From Nonomuraea basaltis (GTDB taxonomy: Bacteria; Actinomycetota; Actinomycetes; Streptosporangiales; Streptosporangiaceae): a DNA stretch of 64,000 nt. Positions 8,885-17,798 of this stretch are shown here, in pieces (positions within the stretch are counted from its first letter, which is position 1; each line of letters begins with the position of its first letter). Made by a program: the position numbers and the translations under genes. The stretch covers positions 1 through 64,000 of the forward strand of contig NZ_VCJS01000018.1 in NCBI RefSeq assembly GCF_005893125.1, read 5' to 3'. The notes under the pieces were generated by a model. That model did not search any database, was not told the DNA's origin, and saw only the letters and a list, made by a program, of their open reading frames with translations.

Positions 8885-9517
8885 GTGCTTGCCGATGATT
8901 TCTTCCTCGTCTCGTGGGATACGACGGGCTCGGGCAAACCCCGGCTGTACGTCCAGGGCATCGCGCTGGGCCTGGCCGGCGCCCTGATCGCGGAGCTGGT
9001 GCTGGCGCAGCGGATCGCCGTGCGCGGGGTGCGGCTGAGCGTGGCCGACCGGCGGCCGGTCCAGGAGAACGTGGCCGACAAAGTGCTGTCCGAAGTCAGT
9101 AATTCGCCTCAGCATACCGATGTCCGTACGTGGCTCGCGTATCTCGCACAACGGTCGATAGCGGATGTGAGCGGGCGGCTGGCGGCGGCCGGCCTGCTTC
9201 AACGTGAAACCCCCAAACTGCTCAAGCGTAAACAATGCCGCTATTTCTCCACCGATTTCAGCCGGGCCATGTGGCCCGCGACGCGGCTGCGGCTGGGGCT
9301 GGTCAGGTGCGAGCCGCTGTCGCCGCAGGACATGGCGCTGGCCACGCTGGTGGACGCGTGCGACATGACGGACACCGTGCTCGACGAGCCGTCCGACCGG
9401 CGGGTGGCCCGCCAGTACCTGACCACGCTGCTGGCCGCGATGCCCCAGCCGCTCAGCGACCTGAGCCGCCAGGTCAGCGCGGCCGTGGGCGACGCCGTGC
9501 TCACGTACCGCATCTGA
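8885..9517 (+). CDS. GPP34 (Golgi phosphoprotein 3-like) family protein
   Basis: 210 aa from GTG 8885. The N-terminus LADDFFLVSWDTTGSGKPRL and the following helix GIALGLAGALIAELVL are the characteristic opening of GPP34 (PF05719). The all-helical remainder, with WLAYLAQRSIADVSGRLAAAGLL and a short beta-hairpin region near KRKQCRYFSTDF, fits the family length of 210-230 aa. Eukaryotic GPP34 binds PI4P on Golgi membranes. The bacterial versions are widespread in actinomycetes and uncharacterised. The amino-acid permease starts 29 nt downstream, so the two are probably co-transcribed. Confidence 0.9.
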   Translation: MLADDFFLVSWDTTGSGKPRLYVQGIALGLAGALIAELVLAQRIAVRGVRLSVADRRPVQENVADKVLSEVSNSPQHTDVRTWLAYLAQRSIADVSGRLAAAGLLQRETPKLLKRKQCRYFSTDFSRAMWPATRLRLGLVRCEPLSPQDMALATLVDACDMTDTVLDEPSDRRVARQYLTTLLAAMPQPLSDLSRQVSAAVGDAVLTYRI

Positions 9518-9546
9518 CGCCTCACACACCCCCTGAAAGGAACGCG

Positions 9547-11019
9547 ATGCGCACCGCCACCCGGCCCGATCCGATTTCCGGCGCCCTTGCCGCCGACCGG
9601 CTCGGCGCGCCCTCGGTCGTCTATTTCGTCCTGTCCGCCGCGGCTCCGCTCACCGTCGTCGCCGGAGTGGTCACCACCGCGTACGCGGTCACCGGCATCA
9701 CGGGCCTGCCGATCGCGTTCGTGGTGGTGGGCATCGTCCTGGCGGTGTTCTCCGTCGGGTACGTGGCCATGGCCAGGCACATGGCGAACGCCGGCGCCTT
9801 CTACACCTACATCACCCGTGGGCTCGGGCGGCCCGCGGGCATCGCGTCGGCCTGGATGGCGCTCCTCGCGTACAACGCGCTGCAGGTGGGCCTGTACGGC
9901 GCGTTCGGCGCCGCGACGACCCCGCTGCTCGAACAGTGGCTGGGCGTCACACCGCCCTGGTGGGTGGTCTCGCTGGCCGCGTGGGCACTGGTGGCGGCGC
10001 TGGGCGTGATGCGGGTGGACGTCAACGGCCGCCTGCTGGGCGTGCTGCTCACCGCCGAGGTGGCGGTCATCCTGCTGTTCGACTTCGCCGACCTGATCAA
10101 TCCTGGCCCGTCCGGGTTCTCGATGGCGGCGCTGTCGCCGAACGCGCTGTTCGAGCCCGGCGTGGGGGCGCTGCTGGTGATCGCGACACTGGGGTTCGTC
10201 GGGTTCGAGTCGTCCGTGGTGTTCTCCGAGGAGAGCCGCGAGCCCCGGCGTACCGTGCCGCTGGCCACGTACTCGGCCGTGGCGATCATCGCCGGCCTGT
10301 ACGCGCTGTCGTCCTGGGCGATGACGGTGGCCACCGGCCCGGCCAACGTCGTGGCCACCGCGCAGCGCGACCAGGCGGACACCATCTTCGTGCTCGCCGC
10401 GCAGCACCTGGGCGGCACGGTGGTGGACATCGCCAGGGTGCTCTTCGCGACCAGCGTGATCGCGGCGATGATCTCCTTCCACAACACGACCGCCCGCTAC
10501 TTCTTCGCACTCGGGCGCGAGCGAGTGCTGCCCGCGGTCTTCGGCCGCACCCGGGCGCGCAGCGGGGCACCCAAGGCCGGCTCGATCGCGCAGAGCGTGT
10601 TCGGGCTGGTCGTCATCGTGCTGTACGCGGCGCTCGGCCTCGATCCGCTGGTGCAGCTGTTCTTCTACGGCGGCTCGTTCGGCGGGTTCGGGGTACTTCT
10701 GCTGATCTTCGTGACCTCCATCGCGATCGTCGCCTTCTTCCGCCGCGAGCCGAGCGGCGAGACGTTCGCGCGGCGGCTCGTCGCGCCCGTGCCCGCCGCG
10801 ATCGCGCTGGCCGTGATGGTGTGGTTGGCGCTGGTGAACTTCCCGACGCTGCTGGGCGTACCAGAGGACGACCCGATCGCCTGGATCCTGCCCGCGATCT
10901 ACGGCGTCGCCGCCGTCGTGGGAGTGGTGTGGGCTCTCGTGCTTCGGGCGGGGCAGCCGGCGATCTACGCTGCGGTCGGGAAGGGCGCCAAGGCGGCCAC
11001 CGTCCAGGACACCGCCTGA
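9547..11019 (+). CDS. APC family amino acid permease
   Basis: 490 aa from ATG 9547, with AAAGGAAC just upstream. About twelve hydrophobic segments are seen. The first helix carries SVVYFVLSAAAPLTVVAGV, the usual position of the unwound substrate-binding GSG-like segment. Next come TYITRGLGRPAGIASAWMAL in the second to third helices and GFVGFESSVVFSEESREPRR in the sixth-helix region, typical of APC transporters (PF13520). The loop FALGRERVLPAVFG is also a family hallmark. Cytoplasmic membrane. It lies between GPP34 and a GNAT acetyltransferase with 19-29 nt gaps, suggesting a three-gene operon. The substrate is unknown. Confidence 0.92.
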   Translation: MRTATRPDPISGALAADRLGAPSVVYFVLSAAAPLTVVAGVVTTAYAVTGITGLPIAFVVVGIVLAVFSVGYVAMARHMANAGAFYTYITRGLGRPAGIASAWMALLAYNALQVGLYGAFGAATTPLLEQWLGVTPPWWVVSLAAWALVAALGVMRVDVNGRLLGVLLTAEVAVILLFDFADLINPGPSGFSMAALSPNALFEPGVGALLVIATLGFVGFESSVVFSEESREPRRTVPLATYSAVAIIAGLYALSSWAMTVATGPANVVATAQRDQADTIFVLAAQHLGGTVVDIARVLFATSVIAAMISFHNTTARYFFALGRERVLPAVFGRTRARSGAPKAGSIAQSVFGLVVIVLYAALGLDPLVQLFFYGGSFGGFGVLLLIFVTSIAIVAFFRREPSGETFARRLVAPVPAAIALAVMVWLALVNFPTLLGVPEDDPIAWILPAIYGVAAVVGVVWALVLRAGQPAIYAAVGKGAKAATVQDTA

Positions 11020-11038
11020 CCGAGAGGAGACCTGGGCC

Positions 11039-11629
11039 ATGAGAGAGACCTTCACGATGCGGCCGGACGTCCGGCACGCGACCGCCGAGGACGCAGGGGC
11101 GGTCGCGGAGCTCATCGCGACCGCGTTCGCGCAGCTCAAGGTGGTGAGCTACCTCGTGCCCGACCGCAGGGAACGGCACAGGATCCTCACCGCGAACTTC
11201 CAGATCTACGTGGACCACGCGCTGGAGCACGGCGAGATCCACCTCATCGACGGCGGCTCCGCGGCCGCCGTCTGGTTCGCCGCACCGATGCCCGCGCCGC
11301 GGGACTACGACATTCGCCTGGCGGAATGCACCGGCGAGTGGGCCGACCGCTTCCGCGTGCTGGACGCGCTGTTCGAGGAGCACCATCCGGCCGAGCCGCA
11401 CCACCACCTGGCCTTCCTGGCGGTGCACCCGGACCATCAGAATCAGGGGCTCGGCTCGGCGCTGCTGCGCCACCACCACGCCCGGCTGGACGGCGCGCCC
11501 GCGTACCTGGAGGCCAGCAGCACCGGCAGCAGGGACCTGTACGCACGACACGGCTACCAGGCCCGCGAGCCGTTCGCACTGCCGGACGGGACGCTGTTCT
11601 GGCCGATGTGGCGGCCCGGCGCCCCATGA
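11039..11629 (+). CDS. GNAT family N-acetyltransferase
   Basis: 196 aa from ATG 11039 (GAGAGGAGA upstream). The acetyl-CoA binding motif A is clear: HLAFLAVHPDHQNQGLGSAL, with the QNQGLG pyrophosphate loop. It is followed by LEASSTGSRDLYARHGY, the motif B region. The N-terminus VRHATAEDAGAVAELIATAF is the usual alpha-beta start of the GNAT fold. It is last in the GPP34-permease-acetyltransferase string and so could modify the substrate the permease brings in. The acceptor cannot be predicted from sequence. Confidence 0.9.
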   Translation: MRETFTMRPDVRHATAEDAGAVAELIATAFAQLKVVSYLVPDRRERHRILTANFQIYVDHALEHGEIHLIDGGSAAAVWFAAPMPAPRDYDIRLAECTGEWADRFRVLDALFEEHHPAEPHHHLAFLAVHPDHQNQGLGSALLRHHHARLDGAPAYLEASSTGSRDLYARHGYQAREPFALPDGTLFWPMWRPGAP

Positions 11630-11752
11630 GGGATCACGGATGGGACAGCGTGAGGCGTCACCGATTCGACCGCCCGCGTTCACCGCGCGGCGGGGCGGCC
11701 GTGGAATCGTGCGTCCACAGCCGCGAACCCGACCTCGACGATTGGAGCCGTG

Positions 11753-12886
11753 ATGCGCCGCCGTACCTTCATCAGGACAGTCTCGACAGGGCTTGGGGCG
11801 GTGGCGTTCTCCGGCGCCGTGTGGCACGACGCGGTGGCCTCCGTCTCGGCGGGTGAGAGCCCGTACGGGCCGCTCGGCGCGCCCGATGCCAACGGCATGG
11901 CGTTACCCGCCGGGTTCAGCGGCCGGATCGTGGCCAGGTCGGGCCGGATCGTCGGCGGCACGCTCTGGCATCCGGCCCCGGACGGCGGCGCCTGCTTCGC
12001 AGACGGCACCGGCTGGATCTACGTGTCCAACTCCGAGGTGCCACTCGTCGGCGGGGCGTCGGCGATCAGGTTCAACGCCGACGGCACGATCGACCGGGCC
12101 TACCGGATTCTGAACGGCACCAACCTCAACTGCGCGGGCGGCGCCACGCCGTGGAACACCTGGCTGTCGTGCGAGGAGATCTTCCGCGGCCGGGTCTACG
12201 AGACCGACCCGTACGGTGGCTCCGCCTGGCCGCGCCCCGCCATGGGCAGGTTCAAGCACGAGGCCGCCGCGTGCGACCCCGACCACCGGGTGGTCTACCT
12301 GACCGAGGACGAGACCGACGGCTGCTTCTACCGCTTCACGCCCGGCACCTGGGGCGACCTGTCCAGCGGCCGACTCGACGTGCTGTGCGGAGCCGGCGGG
12401 GACAGCGTCGAATGGCGGCCCGTCCCCGACCCGACGCCCGGCACCCTGGAACGCCAGACCCGGCACCAGGTCTCGGCCGCCCGGCACTTCAACGGCGGCG
12501 AGGGCTGCTATTACGCGGCCGGGGTCTGCTACTTCACGGCGAAGGGCGACCGCAAGGTGTGGGCGTACGACACCGCGAACCAGACCGTGACCGCGATCTA
12601 CGACGGCACCGGCACGCTCGACGGCGTGGACAACATCACCGGGCGGCCGTCCGGTGATCTCTACGTGGCCGAGGACGGAGGCAACATGGAGATCAACATC
12701 ATCACGCCGGACGGTGTGGTCGCCCCGATCGTACGGCTCGACGGGCAGAGCAAATCGGAGATCACCGGGCCCGCGTTCTCGCCCGACGGCAACCGGCTGT
12801 ACTTCTCCTCGCAGCGCGGCACCAGCGGCGAGTCGGCGGGAACGGGCGGCATCACGTACGAGGTGACCGGCCCCTTCCGCCGCTGA
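11753..12886 (+). CDS. PhoX-like (DUF839) secreted protein with Tat signal
   Basis: 377 aa. ATG 11753 is preferred, although the overlapping GTG 11750 is possible; GGAG lies six nt upstream. The N-terminus MRRRTFIRTVSTGLGAVAFS is a twin-arginine signal. The mature part contains beta-propeller strands typical of DUF839/PhoX proteins: NCAGGATPWNTWLSCEE, RFKHEAAACDPDHRVVYLTE and TDGCFYRFTP (the metal-binding Glu/His/Asp cluster), then GGEGCYYAAGVCYFTAKGDR. PhoX enzymes are Ca/Fe-dependent alkaline phosphatases. This one is shorter than classical PhoX (about 450-650 aa), so phosphatase activity is likely but not certain. It ends in a perfect terminator hairpin. Confidence 0.85.
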   Translation: MRRRTFIRTVSTGLGAVAFSGAVWHDAVASVSAGESPYGPLGAPDANGMALPAGFSGRIVARSGRIVGGTLWHPAPDGGACFADGTGWIYVSNSEVPLVGGASAIRFNADGTIDRAYRILNGTNLNCAGGATPWNTWLSCEEIFRGRVYETDPYGGSAWPRPAMGRFKHEAAACDPDHRVVYLTEDETDGCFYRFTPGTWGDLSSGRLDVLCGAGGDSVEWRPVPDPTPGTLERQTRHQVSAARHFNGGEGCYYAAGVCYFTAKGDRKVWAYDTANQTVTAIYDGTGTLDGVDNITGRPSGDLYVAEDGGNMEINIITPDGVVAPIVRLDGQSKSEITGPAFSPDGNRLYFSSQRGTSGESAGTGGITYEVTGPFRR

Positions 12887-12905
12887 CCAGCGCGCGGAAG
12901 GGGCC
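12869..12905 (+). terminator. rho-independent-like hairpin after DUF839 gene
   Basis: Perfect 12-bp stem GGCCCCTTCCGC (12869-12880) and GCGGAAGGGGCC (12894-12905) with a 13-nt loop that contains the stop codon of the DUF839 gene. There is no U-tract, as is common in high-GC actinomycetes. Confidence 0.7.
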
Positions 12906-12935
12906 CGTCCGCGCGTGGCCGGAAGAGTCCAGGGA

Positions 12936-12946
12936 TGAAAGTTTCA
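12936..12946. promoter_or_regulatory. TGAAAGTTTCA palindromic element upstream of GH9 cellulase
   Basis: An 11-bp palindrome extended to GAAAGTTTCAC, identical to elements at 35399 and 63842. It lies 106 nt before the cellulase start. It resembles the GAAAnTTTC-type repeats I recall from xylanase promoters of actinomycetes. The regulator is unknown. Confidence 0.5.
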
Positions 12947-13019
12947 CAGTCTTCGAGGACCGATGGTGCGTACCCGTTGACGCGGCGGCGGCGGGAAAGG
13001 AGGATCGGAACGCTCCTAT

Positions 13020-13033
13020 TGGGAGCGCTCCCA
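13020..13033. promoter_or_regulatory. CebR-type operator upstream of GH9 cellulase
   Basis: The perfect palindrome TGGGAGCGCTCCCA, flanked by T and A, lies 19 nt before the cellulase start. It is the known Streptomyces CebR (cellobiose-responsive LacI repressor) operator. An identical copy precedes the LacI gene at 61578. Confidence 0.9.
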
Positions 13034-13052
13034 ACCCCCCCGAAGGACCTCC

Positions 13053-15563
13053 ATGACCCGATGCCGGGCCGCCTTACTGGCCCTCCTCACCATGGTCGCC
13101 CTGTCCCCCGCCACGACGGCGCACGCGGACGAGGGACCCGAGCAGATCGTGAACGGCACCTTCGACGCCGGAACCGCCCCGTGGTGGAGCACCGGCAACC
13201 TCACTCTCGCCGTCGGCGACGGACGGCTCTGCGCCGACATCCCCGGCGGCACCGCCAACCCGTGGGACGTCATCATCGGCCAGAACGACATCCCGCTGGT
13301 GGAAGGCGAGACGTACGCCTACGGGTTCTTCGCCACCGCGACCTCTGCCAAGGTCGGCAGGGCGCTGATCCAGCTCCCCGTGGACCCGTACACGCAGTAT
13401 TTCGCGGCGAACCCCGAGCTGAGCGTCTCGGGCGGCGACTACTCCTACACGTTCACCGCGCCCGTCTCGCTGCCCAACGCCCAGGTCGCGTTCCAGCTGG
13501 GCGGCAGCGCCGAGCCCTGGAGGTTCTGCATGGACGACGTGTCGCTCAAGGGCGGCGCGGAACCCGAGGAGTACGAGCCCGACACGGGCCCGCGCGTCCG
13601 CGTGAACATGGTCGGCTACCTCCCCTCCGGGCCCAAGAAGGCCACCGTGGTCACCACCGCGACCACCGCGCTGGACTGGGAGCTCAAGAACGCCGCCAAG
13701 GAGACGGTCGCCAAGGGCCGGACCACCCCGAGGGGCGTGGACTCCAGCTCGGGGCAGAACGTCCACACGCTCGACTTCAGCTCGTACCGCAAGACGGGCC
13801 GGGACTACACGCTGAGCGCGGACGGCGAGACGAGCCGGCCGTTCGACATCGCCGACGGCATCTACGACCAGCTCCCGGCAGACGCGCTGAAGTTCTACTA
13901 CACGCAGCGCAGCGGCATCGAGATCCTCGACAGCCTCAGGCCGGGATACGGCAGGCCCGCCGGCCACGTCGGCGTGGCGCCGAACCAGGGCGACGTGAGC
14001 GTTCCGTGCCAGCCGGGCGTCTGCGACTACTCGCTCAACGTCAAGGGCGGCTGGTACGACGCCGGCGACCACGGCAAGTACGTCGTCAACGGCGGCATCT
14101 CGGTCTACCAGCTCATGGCCGCCTACGAACGGGACAAGGCGGCCTTCAAGGACGGCCGGCTGAACATCCCCGAGAGCGGCAACGGCAGGCCGGACATCCT
14201 GGACGAGGCAAGGTGGGAGCAGGAGTTCCTGCTGAGCATGCAGGTGCCGGACGGCAAGCCGTTCGCCGGGATGGCGCACCACAAGATCCACGACCAGAAC
14301 TGGACCGGCCTGCCGCTGCTGCCGCACCTGGACCCGCAGCTCCGCGAGCTGCACCCGACCTCGACGGCCGCGACGCTCAACCTGGCCGCGACGGCGGCGC
14401 AGGCGGCCCGGCTGTTCACCCCCTACGACGCCGCGTTCGCCGCCAGGAACCTCGAGGCGGCCCGCAAGGCGTGGGCGGCCGCCAAGGCCAACCCGGCCAG
14501 GTACGCCGACCCGAACGACGGCACCGGCGGCGGCTCCTACAGCGACGACAACGTGAGCGACGAGTTCTACTGGGCGGCGGCGGAGCTGTACATCACGACG
14601 GGCGAGAAGGAGTTCAGGGACTTCGTGCTGGCCTCGCCGCACCACACCGGCGACATCTGGCGCGATCGCGGCTTCGACTGGGGCAACACCGCCCAGCTCG
14701 GCCGCCTGGACCTGGCGACCGTGCCCAACGGGCTGCCGGACCGGGCGCGGGTGCGGCAGTCGGTGGTCGAAGGGGCCGAGAAATACCTCACGATCCAGCG
14801 GGCGCACCCGTACGGACTGCCGTACAACCCGCCGGACTTCGACTGGGGCTCCAACAACCTGGTGCTGAACAACATGGTCGTCATGGCCACGGCGTTCGAC
14901 CTGACCGGGCAGGAGAAGTACCGGGCGGCCGTGCGCGAGGGCATGGACTACATCCTGGGCCGGAACGCGCTCAACCAGTCGTACGTGACCGGCTACGGCG
15001 AGGTGGCCTCGAAGAACCAGCACAGCCGCTGGTACGCCCGCCAGCTCGACCCCGCACTGCCCAACCCGCCGCGCGGCACGCTGGCCGGCGGCCCGAACTC
15101 CCACATTCAGGACCCGCTCGCGCAGCGGCTGCTCCAGGGCTGCGAGCCGCAGTTCTGCTACATCGACCACATCGAGTCGTGGGCGACGAACGAGCTGACC
15201 ATCAACTGGAACTCCCCGCTGGCCTGGGTCTCGGCGTTCCTGGCCGACAAGAGCGGGCGGTCGGACTGCCGGGTCCGCTACTCGGCGCGCGGCTCGGGCG
15301 CCTTCACCGCCCAGGTCGTGATCGAGAACACCGGCAAGCGGACCGTGGACGGCTGGAGTCTGCGCTGGTCCTTCCTGGGCGGCCAACGCGTCGGGCACGG
15401 CCTGGGAGCTTCGCTGTCGCAGTCCGGCTCGGTGGTGACGGCCAAGAGCTCAGGCAAGATCAAGCCGGGCAGGTCCGTCACGTTCGGCTTCACCGCGGTC
15501 AACCTCTGGGGCCCTAATCCGGCGCCCGAGGTGTTCCACCTGAACGGCGACCGCTGCAGGTGA
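13053..15563 (+). CDS. secreted GH9 cellulase (endoglucanase/exocellulase) with two carbohydrate-binding modules
   Basis: 836 aa from ATG 13053. The order is: Sec signal (1-26, ending AHA); CBM4/9-like jelly roll (about 28-165, [18 protein letters not shown] to [10 protein letters not shown]); CelD_N Ig-like domain (about 180-265, [17 protein letters not shown]); GH9 catalytic domain (about 275-725); and CBM2 (about 730-836, GWSLRWSF and GFTAVNLWG). GH9 signatures are [18 protein letters not shown] with the catalytic base Asp pair, [10 protein letters not shown] and [12 protein letters not shown], and [15 protein letters not shown] with the acid Glu. It cleaves beta-1,4-glucan outside the cell. 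A CebR box and a TGAAAGTTTCA element in the leader suggest induction by cello-oligosaccharides. Monocistronic, closed by a strong hairpin. Confidence 0.96.
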   Translation: MTRCRAALLALLTMVALSPATTAHADEGPEQIVNGTFDAGTAPWWSTGNLTLAVGDGRLCADIPGGTANPWDVIIGQNDIPLVEGETYAYGFFATATSAKVGRALIQLPVDPYTQYFAANPELSVSGGDYSYTFTAPVSLPNAQVAFQLGGSAEPWRFCMDDVSLKGGAEPEEYEPDTGPRVRVNMVGYLPSGPKKATVVTTATTALDWELKNAAKETVAKGRTTPRGVDSSSGQNVHTLDFSSYRKTGRDYTLSADGETSRPFDIADGIYDQLPADALKFYYTQRSGIEILDSLRPGYGRPAGHVGVAPNQGDVSVPCQPGVCDYSLNVKGGWYDAGDHGKYVVNGGISVYQLMAAYERDKAAFKDGRLNIPESGNGRPDILDEARWEQEFLLSMQVPDGKPFAGMAHHKIHDQNWTGLPLLPHLDPQLRELHPTSTAATLNLAATAAQAARLFTPYDAAFAARNLEAARKAWAAAKANPARYADPNDGTGGGSYSDDNVSDEFYWAAAELYITTGEKEFRDFVLASPHHTGDIWRDRGFDWGNTAQLGRLDLATVPNGLPDRARVRQSVVEGAEKYLTIQRAHPYGLPYNPPDFDWGSNNLVLNNMVVMATAFDLTGQEKYRAAVREGMDYILGRNALNQSYVTGYGEVASKNQHSRWYARQLDPALPNPPRGTLAGGPNSHIQDPLAQRLLQGCEPQFCYIDHIESWATNELTINWNSPLAWVSAFLADKSGRSDCRVRYSARGSGAFTAQVVIENTGKRTVDGWSLRWSFLGGQRVGHGLGASLSQSGSVVTAKSSGKIKPGRSVTFGFTAVNLWGPNPAPEVFHLNGDRCR

Positions 15564-15569
15564 TCTGTG

Positions 15570-15595
15570 ACGCCCAGCGGAAGTCCGCTGGGCGT
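15570..15595 (+). terminator. terminator of GH9 cellulase gene
   Basis: Perfect 11-bp stem ACGCCCAGCGG (15570-15580) and CCGCTGGGCGT (15585-15595) with a four-nt loop, followed by TG, seven nt after the stop codon. Confidence 0.8.
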
Positions 15596-15604
15596 TGCAC
15601 ACGC

Positions 15605-15617
15605 TCCGTTCAACGGA
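15605..15617. promoter_or_regulatory. palindrome upstream of PadR gene
   Basis: TCCGTTCAACGGA is a perfect 6-bp inverted repeat around one base, 13 nt before the PadR start, overlapping an AATAAT stretch that could be a -10 region. The position fits autoregulation by PadR. Confidence 0.45.
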
Positions 15618-15630
15618 ATAATGTCAGCCC

Positions 15631-15954
15631 ATGCCGAGGGGAACGTCTGAAGTCAGCGAGCCGATGTACTTCGTGCTCGCCGCGCTCCGCGCCGGACCGC
15701 TGCACGGACACGCGATCAGCAAGTCGATCAAGGAGCTGTCGGGGGGCCGGGTGCAGCCGTCGGTCGGCACCCTCTACGGCATCCTGGAACGCCTGAACGA
15801 GCGAGGCATGATCGCCGTGGACCGCGAGGAGGTCGTCAACGGCCGCAACCGCCGCTACTTCCGGATCACCGACGAGGGCCAGGCCCTGGTGGAGGCCGAG
15901 GCCAGGCGGATGCAGGCGGCCGCCTCCCTCGTTCTGCGGCCGTCCAGTACATGA
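15631..15954 (+). CDS. PadR family transcriptional regulator
   Basis: 107 aa from ATG 15631. It is a classic small PadR winged helix: MYFVLAALRAGPLHGHAI, then VQPSVGTLYGILERLNERGM and the wing DREEVVNGRNRRYFRITDEG. The C-terminal dimerisation helix is short, as in subfamily 2. The stop overlaps the start of the following membrane protein gene (ATGA), so the two are translationally coupled. In actinomycetes such PadR genes usually repress the operon they head. No classic Shine-Dalgarno is visible. Confidence 0.93.
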   Translation: MPRGTSEVSEPMYFVLAALRAGPLHGHAISKSIKELSGGRVQPSVGTLYGILERLNERGMIAVDREEVVNGRNRRYFRITDEGQALVEAEARRMQAAASLVLRPSST

Positions 15955-16862
15955 CGGCCGTCGAGCCGGCCCCTGCCATGGCGGCACTGGAGCGGCGCTA
16001 CCGCAGACTGCTGCTGGCCTACCCGCCGCAGTACCGCGCGGCGCACGGCGACGAGCTGCTCGACGTCCTGCTGGATTCGGCTCCCCCCGGCAGGACGGTC
16101 CCGGTGCCCAGAGAGGCGTGGGGCCTGCTGACCGGCGGGGTGCGCAGCCGCATCGCCCACCAGGCGGCGGGCCCGGCGTGGGTGGACGGCCTGCACCTGG
16201 CCGTCACGGCGCTGGCGGTGGCGAACCTGGCGGCGCTGCTGCCGTACGCGGGCGCACTGCCGCTGTGGACGCTGCTGTCCGCGCTCGCGCTGTTGGCAGT
16301 CCTGCGCGGATGGGCGCTCACGGCGTTTCCCCTCACCCTCGTCACCGGCCTCAAGGCGGTCGCGATCGCGAGCGGCGAGCAGCCGTTCGACGTCACCCTG
16401 CTGCCGGTCTCCCCGTCGTGGCTCGCCGAGCAGGCTCTCTTCCAGGAGGACAGTCCCATCACGGTGGCGGCCGGGTACGCGGTCGCACTGATCGGCCTGC
16501 TGGTGCTCGCCTCGCGCCGGCGAGCGCCGCTGACCAGGTCATGGGGGTGGTTCGCGGCGGTGGTGGCCGCCGCGTGGGCCGGTCCGGAGTGGATGGCCGA
16601 GGACACGGCGTATGCGCTCAGCCTCAGCAGGATGGCCGTGGAGGCGGCGGGGTTCGGGCTGGCGGCGGCGTGCTGCTACGTGACGCGCGACCACCGCTGG
16701 GCGCTGGCGGCCGGCATCTACCTGCTGGTGTCCGCGGGGCAGCCGATCATCCACGCCGAGCAGCTGACGAGGCAGCACCTCGCCTACTGGGGCGTGCTGC
16801 TCGTGCTGACCCTGGGCGCCGCCTTCGCGCCCTTCCGCCAGCGCCGGCACTGCCTGGATTGA
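15951..16862 (+). CDS. multi-pass membrane protein of unknown function
   Basis: 303 aa from ATG 15951, overlapping PadR by four nt. The soluble N-terminus (about 1-75) carries RYRRLLLAYPPQYRAAHGDELLDVLLDSA, a segment shared by many PadR-linked actinobacterial membrane proteins. About seven to eight hydrophobic helices follow, for example ANLAALLPYAGALPLWTLLS, VAAGYAVALIGLLVLAS and AYWGVLLVLTLGAAFA. No transporter or enzyme motif is recognised. The coupling suggests that its level is controlled by PadR, perhaps in response to membrane-active compounds. Confidence 0.8.
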   Translation: MTAVEPAPAMAALERRYRRLLLAYPPQYRAAHGDELLDVLLDSAPPGRTVPVPREAWGLLTGGVRSRIAHQAAGPAWVDGLHLAVTALAVANLAALLPYAGALPLWTLLSALALLAVLRGWALTAFPLTLVTGLKAVAIASGEQPFDVTLLPVSPSWLAEQALFQEDSPITVAAGYAVALIGLLVLASRRRAPLTRSWGWFAAVVAAAWAGPEWMAEDTAYALSLSRMAVEAAGFGLAAACCYVTRDHRWALAAGIYLLVSAGQPIIHAEQLTRQHLAYWGVLLVLTLGAAFAPFRQRRHCLD

Positions 16863-16888
16863 CCATACTTCGTTAAACAGAGTATAGT
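16859..16888 (+). promoter_or_regulatory. sigma-70-like promoter, apparently giving a leaderless mRNA
   Basis: TTGACC (16859-16864), an 18-bp spacer, then TATAGT (16883-16888). The expected transcription start, seven nt downstream, falls at or next to the ATG at 16896. The -35 box overlaps the stop codon of the preceding gene. No ribosome binding site precedes the ATG, consistent with leaderless translation. Confidence 0.7.
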
Positions 16889-16895
16889 CGTCGCC

Positions 16896-17792
16896 ATGCT
16901 CACGAGATCCCACGTGGCCGCCGCCGCGTTGCTTGCCCTGGCCACGCTCTCCGGCTGCGGGGGCGTCGCCGAGAGCGCCGCCCCGTCGCCGAGCGCGGCG
17001 AAGGACAAGAAGCACCGGCTCGAAGCGGCCAAGGCCGACTGCATGAAGCAGAAGGGCTTCAAGTACGTCGCGTACGTCATGCCGCAGAAGCAGGAGAGCG
17101 AGGAAGAGCGCAGGCGCGCTTCGGGCGACTACCAGGCGATGCGGAAATATCGCGAAAAGTATGGCTTCGGGGTGTTCGCGATGCACGTCTACCCCAAGGA
17201 GATGGGCAACCCGGCGGTCAAGCCCGACAACCCCGAGATCAACCCCAACTGGAAGATCCAGTCGGAGTTCTCCAAGACGCAGATGGAGGCGTACCGGAAG
17301 GCGTCGGACGCCTGCATGGCCGCGGGAGTCAAGCAGGTGCTCGGCCTGGAGGTGAAGTCGGACATGGACTACTACGCCGAGCGGAACAAGATTTCCAACC
17401 GGATGCTCAGGGCGAGCCTCAACAGCGATCCCAAGCTGGTGGAGCTGGCCACCGCCATGGCCACGTGCCTGAAGGGCAAGGGCTATGCGATCGGCCAGAC
17501 CACGCCGACGGCCATGTCCGAGCGCGGCCCGGAGGCGTTCCGCACCGAGGAGGACAAGCTGGGCCGGGAGCAGCGGGACGACGTGCCCGACGTCGCGCCT
17601 CCGCTGAAGGAGGACGAGCTGCCGATGTACTACGCGCCGACGCTCACTCCCGAGCAGGCCAGGCCGTACCTGACCAAGGAGATCAAGGCGGCGCTCGACG
17701 ACCTGGAGTGCGGCAAGGACTTCTACCCCGTCTACATCCCGCGGGACTCGGCGATCCAGAAGCAGGTCGACGACCAGTTCGGCATGTGGTGA
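16896..17792 (+). CDS. lipoprotein of unknown function, first gene of an efflux-type operon
   Basis: 298 aa. A lipoprotein signal ends in the lipobox LSGC (about residues 18-21). The mature part is highly charged, with three regularly spaced cysteines at KADCMKQKGF, SDACMAAGV and MATCLKGKGY and a fourth at DLECGKDF, each within a similar CxxxxG-type helix context. This suggests an internally repeated, disulfide-stabilised fold. It is followed by a periplasmic adaptor, an ABC ATPase and a MacB-like permease with gaps of six nt or less, so it is likely the outward-facing partner of that complex. No named family is recognised. Confidence 0.8.
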   Translation: MLTRSHVAAAALLALATLSGCGGVAESAAPSPSAAKDKKHRLEAAKADCMKQKGFKYVAYVMPQKQESEEERRRASGDYQAMRKYREKYGFGVFAMHVYPKEMGNPAVKPDNPEINPNWKIQSEFSKTQMEAYRKASDACMAAGVKQVLGLEVKSDMDYYAERNKISNRMLRASLNSDPKLVELATAMATCLKGKGYAIGQTTPTAMSERGPEAFRTEEDKLGREQRDDVPDVAPPLKEDELPMYYAPTLTPEQARPYLTKEIKAALDDLECGKDFYPVYIPRDSAIQKQVDDQFGMW

Positions 17793-17798
17793 TCCGCC

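Noticed and set aside
13074..15398. Long open frame on the minus strand opposite the cellulase
   Set aside because: It is the high-GC shadow of the GH9 gene: no domain pattern, Arg/Val/Gly-rich, and no start with ribosome binding site.
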